Shown in pieces: positions 34,216-46,018 of a stretch of 64,000 nt of DNA. Positions within the stretch are counted from its first letter, which is position 1, and each line of letters starts with the position of its first letter. The notes under the pieces are model-generated. The model had not been told where the DNA came from and ran no database searches. It saw only the letters and a list, made by a program, of their open reading frames with translations. The position numbers and the translations under genes are program-made. The DNA is from Prochilodus magdalenae (taxonomy: Eukaryota > Chordata > Actinopteri > Characiformes > Prochilodontidae): the NCBI GenBank assembly GCA_024036415.1, contig JAMWET010000926.1, positions 62,001 through 126,000 of the forward strand, given 5' to 3'.

Positions 34216-35860
34216 AATGGCTGGATTTTCATCATCAAGCAGGATTATGTTTCAGTATTATCCTGCTCACTTTGATGCTTTGTAGTTGGATTTACCTATG
34301 TAAACTATGTTTAGAACTAGATTCTTATGTATCTTTCCTTATTTTACTTATCTAAACAAACTACTACTTATCATTAAGCATATATTTTATTGTAGCAGAA
34401 ACGGCAGACAAATAAAGCAAAACACCACCAGACTTTAACTGTTCAGTTCAACAGTACACATGGTCACAAAGACTACAGCATTATGACTTACTTCTTAGGT
34501 CTTAGGTCTATTAATTGGGGGGATCTGTGATGGAGGTTGGATGTGCAGCTGAGGGTATATCTGTGACAGAGGTCGAATCGGTAACAGAGGGTGTTTTTTC
34601 AACAGAGAGTGGCTCTGTGAGTAAAGCAGATCTGTGACAGAGGTGGATGTTAGGACGGTACACTTGAGGTGCACAGAACAGACAGTGGTGGTTACTGCAA
34701 CATGCACTGCCCAAGTTTGTTTGACCACACCCCCTTGAGCTTCAAGACCCTCTGCGTTGTGAGAGATGGAAAGACTGGACACGTTCGGCCGTACACCTGG
34801 AAGTTTATTCTCCCTCTCTCTGTGCATGGAATGAAAGTAGCAAAAATGCAGTATGGAGTGAGTTCTCTGTCCTCTTGTCACACACAAGCAGCTCTCCTCA
34901 GAGTGTTTTACCATGAACTGACCATTGCATAGAAATATTTTTTTTTCTTTCTCTGCATGAGATTTACAAACCATATAATAGAGATGATACATTTTTGAAT
35001 TACAAATATTAAATACTGTGTTATAAAAAATAAACATTTATCACAAATATACTCTGAGCTATAAAATAAAATCCTGCAAAATACATTGCTCCATTCACTT
35101 AAGAGGGACTTCCAAATGACATTTCTTTTTAGAACATTACATTTCAAGAAACAAAAGACATCTTTGTAGAAATAAACTGTGTCAGTACCTGTGCGAGTTG
35201 AATTTGCGAGTTACCCTACTCTATTGAATACAATTTATACTTTTTAAGTTAAATTAAGATTTGCCAGCCATACATGACACTACTCCAAATTCACGTTACC
35301 TAGCCGAGAGGCAACCTAGCTAGCAAGTTAACAAGACAGTAATGTTAGCTAAACACTTATAACCATGGGCAGATCTACCGGGGTGGCATAGGGTGGCAAA
35401 CGCCACCCTAAAAGAAAGCCTTGCCACCCCAGTTGGCAGCAACGAACCAAAAGAAAAAGTTATGGCCAATTTGACATTTACGACCGCAAATCTCCAATGT
35501 TCGACTGCGGTAAACGTAGCACGAGATAACGTCGGAGCCGCAAAAGATTTGCTTGGAAAACAAATGCGAAGTACCGCGAAGCGAGGGAGCCAGGGCACGC
35601 CAGAACACTTCGCGAGGAAAGGAGACACGAAAGGCAAGAGGTAAAAACGGATTACCTATCTATCAAGAAATGAATAACGAAAGCACAGTGCTAGTATAGT
35701 TGCGGTGCTAATTTTGAGATGATAAAAATCAGGTTGAAGAACGTTATTTCGCCAGCTATACATGTAATGTTAGCTAGGTCTGACATTAGTTCTGTGTAAA
35801 GTAGCTAAGCTAATATTCATTCAACTTCAAGGAAAACACTGTAAAGTTAGAGAGAGAAAG
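34216..35860. other. Intergenic, nothing firm
   Basis: No supportable exon. A diverged short tandem pattern (GATCTGTGA.GGAGG-like) lies at 34515-34650. The stretch 35360-35645 is GC-richer and open in several frames but unrecognised. Confidence 0.35.
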
Positions 35861-36690
35861 AGAAAAGGAAGGTGGAAGGAGAGAGAGAAGGGCAACAGAA
35901 ACATGAGGAGGTGGGAGAACACCACAGCGGTGAAGATATGGAGGAGGGAGAGCATCACCAAGGTGAGGAGGGAGAAAGCGAGAGACAAGATAACTTGCAG
36001 AGCTCAGACAGTGAAAGGGAAAGGAGAGTGCCTGAGCCTTCACCAACGATCTCCAGTCGAGCTGGTCCAGAGGGCATGGAAATTGCTGCATAGTATACCA
36101 AGTTACATATAAACAAGAACAACACATGACAAAAACAGACATTTTGCACTAAGGTGTATTTAAGAGACATTGCATTGACTTCTTCAAACATTCAAACATT
36201 CATGTTTGCTTAAATATGAATACTTGGGTAAGCTTGAAAGTATGAAAGCATGATGAGATGGAGACAGTTTTAATAATTTGTGTACAATGTATTTTAGATC
36301 TATTACTCAGGTTAAATTAAACTAAAATTAAACAAAAGAACCTAAAAGTACTCTCACAGGCTAAAATGTTAGTGTGTGTTAACACAGCCAGATGGTTATA
36401 ACTAATCTAAAGACAGTTTCAAATTGATTATGTTTTACTAGTTGTTAGATTGTATAATTAGTTCAGATGTAATGCAGTTCGAATCCCCCCCTCTATCTTC
36501 TAGACGTGTCCAGATGTGAGGTGCCCGTGTAGCCAATTCGAGGGAGTTTTCCTAAGACTCTCCAGGGAGGAACCAGAAGAAGCTTCCGCAGCGACTGGTA
36601 CAAATCTCATCCCTGGTTAGAATACTTGCAATTGAAAGATGCAGCTTACTGTTTTGCTTGTAGGCATTTTCGCTCCCTGATGCTCCAAGG
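35860..36690 (+). pseudogene. hAT/ZMYM-like protein remnant with TTF zinc finger
   Basis: An acidic, low-complexity frame (about 35872-36090, rich in Glu, Gly and His) precedes, after 400 bp of noncoding sequence, a frame at about 36580-36690 reading RSFRSDWYKSHPWLEYLQLK then DAAYCFACRHF. WYK..PWLEY....DAxxCxxCRHF is the TTF-type zinc finger found in hAT-derived ZMYM1-like proteins. A frame change precedes it and the transposase core is absent. The acidic part may be its N-terminal exon. Confidence 0.5.
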
Positions 36691-37140
36691 ACTGTTTTCA
36701 TATTTCCTATTAAGTAAGATCAAATTGTATGGTCACTGATTCTTAATGATTCCTACAAACGGTTTCACATGATGCAAGACATTGATTGCATGAGATTAAG
36801 TTTGTCTATATGAGTTTGTAAATGGTAGCCCATGCCCTCTTGTAGTGTTTACCTACTATTTCTCATTAAACTCATTAAATTAAATTTTAGCCGAATAGTT
36901 TGATGATGTAAAGTCGCACTAAACTCAGAACTTTAGAGACTTTGTGATGTGGTGTTTATGCATGCAGTAGTTTTGTGTACATATACCTATGTAGAGGGAA
37001 AGTAACGTGTAGGGTTTCATTGTGCTTATTTATATTGCAAAAACAGTTGACGAAACATGCTAATTTTGTGACTCAAAATTATTTGGAGTCAAAGATTCTG
37101 TTAGCTAAACACATTTTCCTTGAAAGGGTGTTTTTCACTC
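36691..37140. other. AT-rich intergenic
   Basis: No gene recognised; leads into the repeat region that resembles timm8a intron 1. Confidence 0.35.
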
Positions 37141-37727
37141 GACGCTAAAACTACTTGACTTGATGACTGTGGTAAAGTTACTGCGGTAAAGTTGGTTTCA
37201 TATTGGCATATTCGAATTTCTTTCTTCAATAGCTTCTGAACGGCTCGTGCTAAAGGGCTAAAACTTACGAACTGTTGCTGCTGACATCCAGGACAAGCAG
37301 CTACAACATTATTTATATCGGAAATGTTTGCCTTTTAAAAAAACACGAAACACAGATTTGTACAGGCTGCTGTGGTTGCCGCGAAGGCTAAGGGACCGTC
37401 TACAAATTCCACTACGCAGTAAACACACAGGTGAAGATCAACTGGGAAAAGCACCTCACACTTCATTGTACTAGAGATGAGCTTTCTGAGCCATAGCAGG
37501 CTTTTAGCAGATCACACATGAAGAACCATAAAATCAGTTTTTCAGAAACAAAGCCATAATTATTGATCTATTAACAAAAACGCACGTCATGACGTAGCTT
37601 GTACAAGTACAAAGCTTACTTGACTTAATTATTTAAGATACATAGCGAAATTGTATGCAAAAATGTGGGTGCCTTGAATAGTTTTAAAACATAAACAAAA
37701 CAAGAACATAACATTATTTTAACCACT

Positions 37728-37743
37728 GTTAATTGGTAACTTT
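37728..37743. repeat. Target-site duplication, left copy (L1)
   Basis: GTTAATTGGTAACTTT, identical to 43455-43470; marks the empty site within the timm8a-like repeat. Confidence 0.85.
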
Positions 37744-38058
37744 TTTTTTTTTTATGATTGACAATTTTTATTGAACTTTCTTTTTCCAAACAAAACATAA
37801 AAATGGTTTGACACAGGATAGTTCACAACAATGTGACCAATATTATAATCACACCAACAGAAACAATCCAGCTGGAAAGACAATGACACAAACAAACACA
37901 ACAAACAAACAAAAAACAAACAAAACAAACAAAAATAAATAAATAAAAAAAGAAAACTCCTGCTGCAGACCCATTGCTCCAATATTACCTATAATGCTTA
38001 TACAATGTCTACTGATTCATCATCTTAGCAGGATACAGGCCCCTCATTAATTTTGGTT

Positions 38059-41000
38059 TTATGTACCTCCCAACACCACTTTAAAATAATCCAGGAATTT
38101 CCCCCATTTATCGTAATATGAATCCAGCCTATTCAGTAGTCTGAAAGAAAGTTTTTCGTAGGCTGCTACCTTCCCAAGTTCCAACAGCCAGTCTTGGACT
38201 GACGGCCCGACTGGAGATTTCCAGACCCTCATGATAATTTGACGACCCAGCATTATGGCAGTTTGGATCCAAAGAGAATCTGATTTGCTAAGATGAGATA
38301 GAGGGGAAGAATCCCCCAAAATATAGAGACTCGGACACAGGTCTATCTGCTCTCCCATCAATTCCAAGATATGATTATGCACCCCCTCCCAGAAAAGTTG
38401 GATACGTGGGCAGGACCAGAGCATGTGGATTAAAGAACCCTCTGCTGTCTTACAACGCCAACATACCGGAGTATCCTTCAAACCCAGCCTATGCAACCGA
38501 CTAGGAGTCCAGTAAAATCTGTGTAAAATCTTGAATTGAATAAGGCGTGTTTTAATGTCTCTAGACATCTGCTTAGAATTACCAACAATCTTTGCCCACT
38601 TGTCCTCTGTAAATAGGAGCCCCAGATCGTTCTCCCATGCTGCCTTTAGAGCAGAGATAGCTTTATCACCTGACTGATTTATCAACAGGGAGTAATATTG
38701 CGCTGCCTCGTGACCCGATCCAAATATGCCTAATATTTTTTTGAGGGCGTCTGTACTCTGAAAACCAGAGGAAGTGCCAAACACACTTACGAGCATATGC
38801 CTTAGTTGGAGATAGCGCCAAAATTGGTTGTTATTCAAGCCAAATTTGTCTTTAAGTAGCTCAAAAGATAAAAGTGTATTATCCTCAAATAAATCATCCA
38901 AAAACAAAATATCTCTGTTCACCCACTCCCTCCATAATACCGGTGACTTGGCTATTTGCAGTTTAGGATTAGACCAGAGACTAGCTGACCCACTTAAATG
39001 CGGATTAACACCCATAATATGAGAAACCTTTCTCCAAACTCCTTGAAGATGAGAAAATATAGGATTCTCTTGTATTGCTGAAGACAACGTGGTAGTCAGA
39101 AGAGATACCAGAGGGAGGGATGGAGAGAGTGACTGTTCTATGGCCAACCAAGGGGGTGCCCTTTCCGGGGGCAGCAACCACTGGCCGACGTGTCTGAGAC
39201 TGTAGGCATAATAGAACAGTGCCAAATTGGGCAAGCCTAAACCACCCCTATCGACTGGCAGATAGAGTTTCCCCAGCCGCATCCGTGGCCTTCTACCATT
39301 CCATAAGAATGCATTGCAGATTCGCTCAAAACGTTTAAAATATGTTGGGTTGACAGATATTGGCAGAGAGCTGAGAAAGTAATTGATCCTGGGAATGCAG
39401 TTCATTTTCAACACATTGACTTTGCCCCAAAGAGAAAGATAGAGGGAAGACCATCTATCCACGTCAGTTGAGATGTTTTCTAACAGGGGATCAAAGTTAA
39501 CTTTTACAATATCACAAATTTTTTGGGGAAAAAGGATGCCTAAATACCGAATACCCTTTACCGGCCATTGAAATGATCCAGACTGAAATAACGAGTGCGG
39601 GCAAAACGCAGTCAAAGAGAGAGCTTCTGATTTTGACCAATTTATTTTATACCCAGAGAATCTAGAGAAAGAATGAATAGTACTAAGTAGGGCAGGGATA
39701 GAGTTCGCCGGGTCAGTGACAAATAGTAATATGTCGTCTGCGAAAAGCATCAGCTTCTGGGCTGAGCCCCCCGCAGCCACTCCCGGAAAATTAGGGTTTT
39801 GCCGCACAGCTACAGCTAAGGGCTCTATAGCCAAGCAGAACATTGCCGGAGAGAGTGGGCAGCCCTGTCTCGTGCCACGACCAAGCTTAAAGTACGGGGA
39901 AATCAGCCCATTTGTCTGGACCGCAGCCACCGGTTGCTTATATAGTAACTTAACCCAGTTTATAAATACAGGACCAAACCCAAAAGCCTCTAGAACAGGA
40001 AAACGGGGAAGACCATTCTACCGATTTGTCTGGATCTAGCAGCCACCGTTGCTGTATCAGTATCCACTTATACAATAAGTCTTCTATAAATAACCCTGAA
40101 TAAAACCCACCTGGTCCGGGTGTATAATATCAGCAAGTACCCCCTGTAGCCGATTGGCAAGTATTTTAGAGAGAATTTTTACATCAACAGAGATGAGGGA
40201 GATGGGGCGATAGCTATTACAATCAGCCGGATCCTTGTCTTTTTTTAATATTAAAGATATTAAGGCCTGTGAGAGAGTGGGAGGGAGCACTCCTTTATCT
40301 AGAGCTTCCGTGTACATACTTAACAACAGAGGTGATAACTCCGTGCAGAAACATGTAAAAAACTCTGTTGTAAACCCATCCGGGCCAGGTGATTTACCAG
40401 AGGGCATGTTCAAAATTGTTTCTCTGATCTCTTCCTCAGTAATAGGAGCATCAAGCATTTCACGTTGGTCCAGATTTAAGGTTGGTAAATTCAATTTGTT
40501 GAGAAAGTATACCATCTCCTCCTGTGAAGAATCTGTGGCAGATGTGTAAAGGCCTTTGTAAAATTCCCTGAATGCATTATTGATATCTACAGGCTTTGTA
40601 AGAAGGCTGCCCATCGACTGAACAGAGCTGATTGAGGAGGAAAGTTCTTTATGTTTAATATATCTAGCCAGCAATTTCCCAGCTTTATCACCGGACTCAA
40701 AATACTTTTGCCTGGCTCTAAAGAGCCCAAACTCCACCTTTTCAGTTAGGATCGAGTTATATTCAAATTTTAGTTGTGTCACAGTCTGTAAATTAGAAGG
40801 GCTCATGTCCTGTTTAAAGTCCTTCTCTGCTTTACGCACCAACCTCTCCAATTCAGACAACCGCTCCAACTGCAACTTTTTCTTGAATGAAGCATGCTGT
40901 ATAACAATCCCTCTAATGTAAGCCTTTAAAGCTTCCCAAACCACTCCAGCTGAGGGTGCAGAAGGCAAGTTAACTGCAATATACATGTCAATGTGACCTT

Positions 41001-41805
41001 TTAACCTATCCTTAAAAGTATGATCTTGTAGGAGAGAAGAGTTAAATCTCCATCTTGGTGTTCTTTCTACACTCACAGCAGATGCCAGCACCAAAGATAC
41101 TGGAGCATGGTCTGAGATCAGTAGATTCCCAATTGAACAGGTCAGCATAGACGGGACAAGACTTTTGGACAAGAAAAAATAATCTATGCGGGAAAACATG
41201 CTATGAGGTGGTGAATAAAAGGTGTAATCTCTGCCTGTAGGGTTTAGCAGCCTCCAGGCATCCACCAAACAAAGGGAGTCACAAATACTTTTTAGCGTGT
41301 TTACAGACCTTGGTACTCTAGGGTTACCAGGGCAACTGCGATCCAAAACTCGGTCCATTACCTCATTCATGTCGCCTGCCCAGATAATAGGATAATCCCC
41401 CAAATCATGCAAAATACTTTCTAAAGACGTGAAGAACTCTGGGTTATCTACGTTGGGAGCATACGAGTTAGCCAAAATAAGCGCTTGCCCCTGGATCTCA
41501 GCGAGCACCACCATTATCCTACCATCACCATCCCTCGCTTCCTTAAGACAGTTAAACTGCACATGTTTATTTATTAAGGTGATTACTCCTCTGCTCTGAC
41601 TCGTGCCCGGGCTACAGTACACCCACCCCACCCAGTCCCCGCGTAATTTCTGAGATTCTCCCACAGACATATGACACTCCTGCATGAATACTATATCGTA
41701 TTTCTTGGATTTCAGACTGAGCATAACTTTTTTCCTTTTTATGGGATTACCCAGGCCCTTGACATTCCAAGTGGTGAGGCACAGCTGATTCTTATGAGGG
41801 GACAT
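38059..41805 (-). pseudogene. L1 ORF2 protein, endonuclease-reverse transcriptase (frameshifted)
   Basis: Start at 41805 (MSPHKNQLCLTTWNVKGLG). The APE endonuclease has FMQECHM, WAGDMNEV and ISDHAPVSLVL. The reverse transcriptase has SGKSPGPDGF, YRPISLISVDVKILSKILAN and HPDQVGFIQG. Between 40084 and 39930 the frame is lost by more than one indel; motif A is recognisable only as LDPDKSVEW in another frame. The downstream frame from 39930 holds RQGCPLSPAMF and LMLFADDILLF (the FADD active site), then the C-terminal CWRCKTAEGSLIHMLWSC, a CCHC-type knuckle. Apart from that 150-bp stretch both halves (573 and 623 codons) are open, so loss of function looks recent. Confidence 0.88.
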
Positions 41806-42457
41806 ATCTAACTATTTTCAATCGCGATACATGGGTCTTCCTAATTTTCAGACAGGAGCTCAAAAAAAAAACATAAGCATACACATAAAATACAAAAACA
41901 CAGGGGATCAAACAGACACCGAAACACATTAAAGTTTTAACCTTAAACACTAAAACCAAAACTGCGGTCCATGAACCACGTTTTGAGTGCAGCACTCTAA
42001 GCGGACTCCGCTCGCAGCGCTGAAATGTTTCGTCGTGGTCAATACACAGCCCAACCTATGGCAGATAATCCTGCAAAAACTGTACCACACACTAACGACG
42101 CTCAAAAACAATGTTTGGGGCGGCTGAGAGAACCCGCACTAAGATTACCATCACAAAAGTGGCAACTTCTAAACTCAAAGAACATGAGTATTGTACAGAA
42201 AGGAATTATACAAGAAACACAAATCACATCACTGTCAGCCCCTCGCGCGTGGAACAAGTGCGATACTGCAGCATCGCAGATGGAACAAACATTTTGAACA
42301 GAGGACCTACCTCAACACTGAGCAAGCTCGGGTATCACATATCAAAATAACATCCACAAATTAACGTCCTAATGTCCGGATTGTATCCGGCAGCCAGAGG
42401 GCACAGGTGGTATGGCTACCAAACAGTCAAATTCAAAGGCTACTCCCGAGCATCCCG

Positions 42458-43330
42458 TTAGACAGTTTGCATACTCCGAATGAACTCCATGGCTTTCTTG
42501 GGATCCGTAAAATGTTTAGGTCCTTCCGCAGAGTCAATTCTTAGCGTGGCAGGAAACAACAGGGCAAACTTGATGTGGCGATCATGCAGAGCCTTCTTAC
42601 ACTCCCTGAAGGCTGCTCGTTTGAGTTTTGTATCCCTGCAGAAATCCGGGAACACCATGATAGCTCTGCCTCCCAAGAGAAGCTGATTCTTTTCTCTCGC
42701 AGCTCGTAAGACCATATCTCTGACCCCCGAGCGCACGAACCTAGCGATGACAGGACATGGGCGCTCGGTAGACGGTGGGCGCGGGGCCAGGGCCCTATGA
42801 GCACGTTCAATGTCCCAGCCGTCCGGCGGGGATGCAATGCCAAGTAGCTGCGAGAGAATCTTCCGTAGATAAGATAGCATATCATCCTGCTCACTGCCCT
42901 CTGGTATCCCGATGAAGCGTAGGTTATTGCGCCTATGTCTGTCCTCCATATCCACGAGTTTTTCCTTCAGCTCGTCCCGCCGGGCCGGTGGGTTAGCTTG
43001 TAGCTTCTTGTCGCTTTCCTCCAGAAACCCCAGCCTCCCCTCCACATCGCTGATTCTGTCCATAAGAGCCGAAAGTTTTCCCTCCATGGATGTGGTAGCC
43101 TTACGAATCTCCTTCAGACTCTGCAGCTCGCCGGATATTTGCTTAAGAATTGCGAAAATGCTAGCGATGTCGTCAGCCACATTGCCAGTCTTTTCAGCGG
43201 AGGGGCTCGCCTCGTCCTCGCCCTCGCCATTTTGATTAGAGTCACCAGATCTCAAACCCATTTTCGCCGCAGAATGCGCCGCACTCTTCTGTCTGCCGGA
43301 CATTTCTAGGTTGAGGCACGGTACCTCCAC
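42458..43330 (-). CDS. L1 ORF1 protein (RNA-binding chaperone)
   Basis: An open frame of up to 290 codons. The likely start is the internal methionine at 43303 (MSGRQKSAAH). Order: basic N-terminus, coiled coil (SLKEIRKATTSMEGKLSALM region, about residues 75-125), an RRM-like domain containing RRNNLRFIGIPEG, then a C-terminal domain with ERAHRAL, PVIARFVRSG and KHFTDPKKAMEFI. This is the coiled coil-RRM-CTD layout of vertebrate L1 ORF1p, which trimerises and binds L1 RNA. No lesion seen. Confidence 0.85.
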   Translation of the reverse strand: MEVPCLNLEMSGRQKSAAHSAAKMGLRSGDSNQNGEGEDEASPSAEKTGNVADDIASIFAILKQISGELQSLKEIRKATTSMEGKLSALMDRISDVEGRLGFLEESDKKLQANPPARRDELKEKLVDMEDRHRRNNLRFIGIPEGSEQDDMLSYLRKILSQLLGIASPPDGWDIERAHRALAPRPPSTERPCPVIARFVRSGVRDMVLRAAREKNQLLLGGRAIMVFPDFCRDTKLKRAAFRECKKALHDRHIKFALLFPATLRIDSAEGPKHFTDPKKAMEFIRSMQTV

Positions 43331-43454
43331 TGCCTAGTAGCGAAAAAAGAAGCAGCTGACCACTTAGGATAGGTGAAAATAAGAGTTAAAACAGCGCCGC
43401 CTCGAGCAGTTCACGGCTAAGCTGCCATCTTGCTCAGCGCGTCACGTGACTCCC

Positions 43455-43470
43455 GTTAATTGGTAACTTT
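43455..43470. repeat. Target-site duplication, right copy (L1)
   Basis: GTTAATTGGTAACTTT directly next to the L1 5' end. Confidence 0.85.
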
Positions 43471-44148
43471 AACCCCTGCTCTAGTCAAAGAGTTTTGTTA
43501 ATTCATTTCAATAGCTTTTTAACAGTTAGCAATATTACTCAGAAATAAGCTGTATGTAATCAAGTGTGATGCTTATGATGTACTACACGTTTTATACTGG
43601 TAGCTTTAACCCCTGCTAGTCTGTAGCAAAAGATCTTCATGGATTAATTTCAGTAACTTTTGAACTTATTGTTAATTAATAACACTATAAAACAAATTGT
43701 AGGCGATAAAGTGCCGTCCACATTACATAGTACACCTATTATATTGGTATCATTAACCCTTGCTGGTCTGTGATGAAAAGTTTTTGTGAATTAATTTCAA
43801 TAGCTTTTGAACATTAAATGATAATGCTGCAAAACAAAATGTACTGAATCAAGTAGCACCTACACAACATATTACACCTATTATATTAGTATCATTAACC
43901 CCTTGTCTGTAGTGAGAGGTTTTTGTGAATTCATTTCAATAGCTTTTGAACATGTAATTATATCACTTCACAAAAAGTAGTACTGAATCAAGTACCAAGC
44001 AGACAGCATACTACACCTTTTAACATGGCATGGTTAACCCATTGTTGTCTGTAGTCAAAGATTTTTCTCAATTAATTTCAATAGCTTTTGAACATTCAAT
44101 GATAATGCTTCAAAACGAGTTGTACTAAATCAAATACCACCAAAATAT

Positions 44149-45034
44149 TGTGGTGAGAAAGGAGGGAATGAGGGGGAGTGAGGAAGGTAGAGGATTAGGA
44201 AGCGGGGGGGCGGTGCCCCTAATGGGTGAGTGGCTACACCTGTGTGTGTGTGTGCGCGTGTGACGGTGGAGGTGAGATGGTTAAAAAGGGAGAGAGAGGG
44301 TGAGACGTGGGGCTGATTTTGGCGTGAGAGACAAAAGGACGAGGCGTGCGGCTGCATTCGGGTTGGGAGGTGTCGCTCGCGGCTGTTTAGGGCCGCCGGC
44401 GACGAAGACAGTAAGTTCAGGGGGCAGTTGTTCCAGCGCCAGGAGGGGAGGTCCAATTGCCTCCTGTAGGTAGATAGTGGGTGAATAGGAGTGCAGCCTT
44501 ATTGGCCCGGATTTGAGTAGCGTGACATTAGTTGAAGCTTGTAGTCCTGTGGAAGTGTAAAGACGACGCCAGTAACTCAGACCGCGAGGGAGGGTCTCGT
44601 TGGGGGAGAGTTAAGTACTTTTAATGGTCTAATGTGTCTGTGTGTATATATATGTTTATTTTAAGTAGTATATGAAATTTAGATGGATTGAGAAGCAGGG
44701 ACAGGATAGCATTACAGCCTAGCTAGTGGAGCCTGTGTGGGGGTATTTATTGTGTGAAGTGAAGTGCAGTGGGTCGTGTGGTGCTTAACTGTGGGTTCTG
44801 GCTAAATTGTAGTGGATGAACTGTGAGTGCTGGGTCTTTAGTACTGGGTGGACTTCCTTGGCTAATTACTGTGGGATTTATTCTAGGTACTTGCTTTCTC
44901 CCTCCTGTGCATATTTAATTATAATAAAGTGTATTCATTATTCCATCTGTGTGAGTGGTTGTTCTGGTACCTATTCCGGACCATACCGGACTATCAAAGG
45001 TGGTGGCAGCATTACGCTATCTAGTCGATAGACA
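44149..45034 (+). repeat. 5' LTR of the young Gypsy element
   Basis: Begins TGTGGTGAGAAAGG; its last stretch shared with the 3' LTR ends GATAGACA (45034). A further 12 bases (to ATTACA at 45046) precede the primer-binding site and may be the true LTR end. Polyadenylation signal AATAAA at 44933. Two variable (TG)n/(TA)n tracts, near 44240 and 44637. Confidence 0.9.
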
Positions 45035-45047
45035 GTAGATATTACAC

Positions 45048-45066
45048 TGGTGGCAGCGGTGGGATT
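45048..45066 (+). promoter_or_regulatory. Primer-binding site, tRNA-Leu (AAG type)
   Basis: TGGTGGCAGCGGTGGGATT is complementary to the 3' end of a vertebrate tRNA-Leu (AAG/TAA type) including CCA. It starts one base after ATTACA, supporting 45046 as the LTR end. Confidence 0.8.
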
Positions 45067-45076
45067 TCTGTTAAAA

Positions 45077-46018
45077 ATGTCTGAGGCCGAGAGCAACCAC
45101 TCACTATCAGTGGGAGATGATGTGGGAGAGGGGGGGAGTAGCTGTTCGCAAGTAACTAGTTTAGGGGTTGTTTCTAGACCGGTGTTTATGCCTGAAACTT
45201 TCTCTGGCGGGGGGCGTCAGTGGTCGGACTGGGCAGAGCAGTTCGAATTAGCCGCTGAGGTTAATGGTTGGGATGAGTCCCTTAAGTTTAAGTTTATGTC
45301 TTTGTTGCTGGTAGGCCGTGCCCGGGAGATCTTTAGTGGCCTTGCAGGTGATGCCAAGAGTAATTATGTACAATTAAAATCTGCTATGGCACGTTGCTTA
45401 GAGCCTTGTGATAGTGAGGATTGGAGTAGGGCCACTTTTATTGGTAGAAGGCGTCTCCCCGGTGAAACAGCTCGTGAATTTGGTCATGTTTTGCGCCGAT
45501 TGGTTGTACGTGCTTACCCTACAGCTGATGACCACACTCAGGATTTGTTAGCCCGTGATCATTTTATAACCCACTTTGCTACTGGTGACTTTCGGGTTGG
45601 GCTTCGTAGTGCTAAACCTAAGACCCTTGAGTCTGCTATTACTTTGGCGGCAGAAATGGAACTTCTTAAAAATTTAGAAGGTGTTCAAGCTAACGTTACC
45701 CTAGGGGAAGCCAAGGTTAGGGGTGTTGTGGAGCAGGGGGGGAAGGTTAGGGGGATGGAGGCCTTAGTAGGGGTGGTAGACGAGTTGCGCCAGGAGGTGA
45801 AGATGTTGAAGGGTGTAGTGCAAGATTTGCAGGCTTCACCTGCTGCTCCGGGTTTGCGTGGTGTTGGGAGTCGGGAGGAAGTGTTTGAAGCACGTGTAGC
45901 CCCACCCCCACAGAGCCGCTTTGCAACATACGGTAGCCGCGGTGATGGGGATGGCTGCTGGGAGTGTGGGTGTAACCGGCATATTCGTAGAAACTGCCCT
46001 TATTTGCAGGGAAACTAG
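45077..46018 (+). CDS. Gag polyprotein of the young Gypsy element
   Basis: The start is the ATG at 45077 (MSEAESNHSLSVGDD); the frame is open further upstream to 45050, but this is the first Met after the primer-binding site. It gives 313 residues. The central part (WSDWAEQFELAAEVNGWDE, then ARCLEPCDSEDWSRATF and LARDHFITHF) is a retrotransposon gag capsid domain. A predicted coiled coil follows (ELRQEVKMLKGVVQDLQ), and the C-terminus has one CCHC knuckle, CWECGCNRHIRRNC. Gag forms the particle and packages RNA. The stop TAG (46016-46018) comes directly after the slippery heptamer GGGAAAC, so read-through into protease is by predicted -1 frameshift. Confidence 0.92.
   Translation: MSEAESNHSLSVGDDVGEGGSSCSQVTSLGVVSRPVFMPETFSGGGRQWSDWAEQFELAAEVNGWDESLKFKFMSLLLVGRAREIFSGLAGDAKSNYVQLKSAMARCLEPCDSEDWSRATFIGRRRLPGETAREFGHVLRRLVVRAYPTADDHTQDLLARDHFITHFATGDFRVGLRSAKPKTLESAITLAAEMELLKNLEGVQANVTLGEAKVRGVVEQGGKVRGMEALVGVVDELRQEVKMLKGVVQDLQASPAAPGLRGVGSREEVFEARVAPPPQSRFATYGSRGDGDGCWECGCNRHIRRNCPYLQGN

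Larger units (their letters stand above)
37744..43454 (-). mobile_element. Nearly full-length L1/Tx1-type LINE with 16-bp TSD
   Basis: Flanked by an exact 16-bp target duplication, GTTAATTGGTAACTTT, at 37728-37743 and 43455-43470. On the minus strand it starts GGGAGTCACGTGACGCGC, has a short 5' UTR, ORF1 (43330-42458), a spacer of 650 bp, ORF2 (41805-38059), a 3' UTR of about 310 bp with AATAAA, and ends in an A-run (T-run on plus at 37741-37753). The length of about 5.7 kb is full for the family. ORF2 is broken near 40.0 kb, so it is inactive despite good preservation. Confidence 0.9.
37150..44148 (+). repeat. Inverted second copy of the timm8a-intron repeat, split by an L1
   Basis: Left part (37150-37743) contains ATATTGGCATATTCGAATTT, GACAAGCAGCTACAACATTA and CGGAAATGTTTGCCTTTTA, which match the reverse complement of 19620-19890 in timm8a intron 1. 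The right part (43455-44148) carries about five units of the 140-bp tandem repeat with TTTCAATAGCTTTTGAAC, AACCCCTGCTxGTCTGT and TACACCTATTATATTxGTAT. The L1 at 37.7-43.45 kb sits inside, and the Gypsy LTR begins at 44149, ending the array. Confidence 0.65.

Noticed and set aside
34495..35037. 180-codon minus open frame
   Set aside because: No family match, low-complexity C-terminal repeats (PxSQI-like), no splice or start support.
38828..39022. Plus-strand frames inside the L1 (also around 39.7, 40.2 and 42.9 kb)
   Set aside because: Antisense shadows of ORF1 and ORF2.
37744..43454. Active autonomous L1
   Set aside because: ORF2 has several frame lesions around RT motif A, so it cannot make a full-length product as assembled.
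44130..44456. Minus-strand open frame in the LTR, repeated at 50015-50344
   Set aside because: Antisense to the LTR with Pro/Ser/Thr-His low complexity; duplicated only because the LTR is.
44816..45031. Plus-strand open frame in the 5' LTR, repeated at 50718-50933
   Set aside because: Lies in LTR and leader sequence; no domain, and it precedes the gag start.
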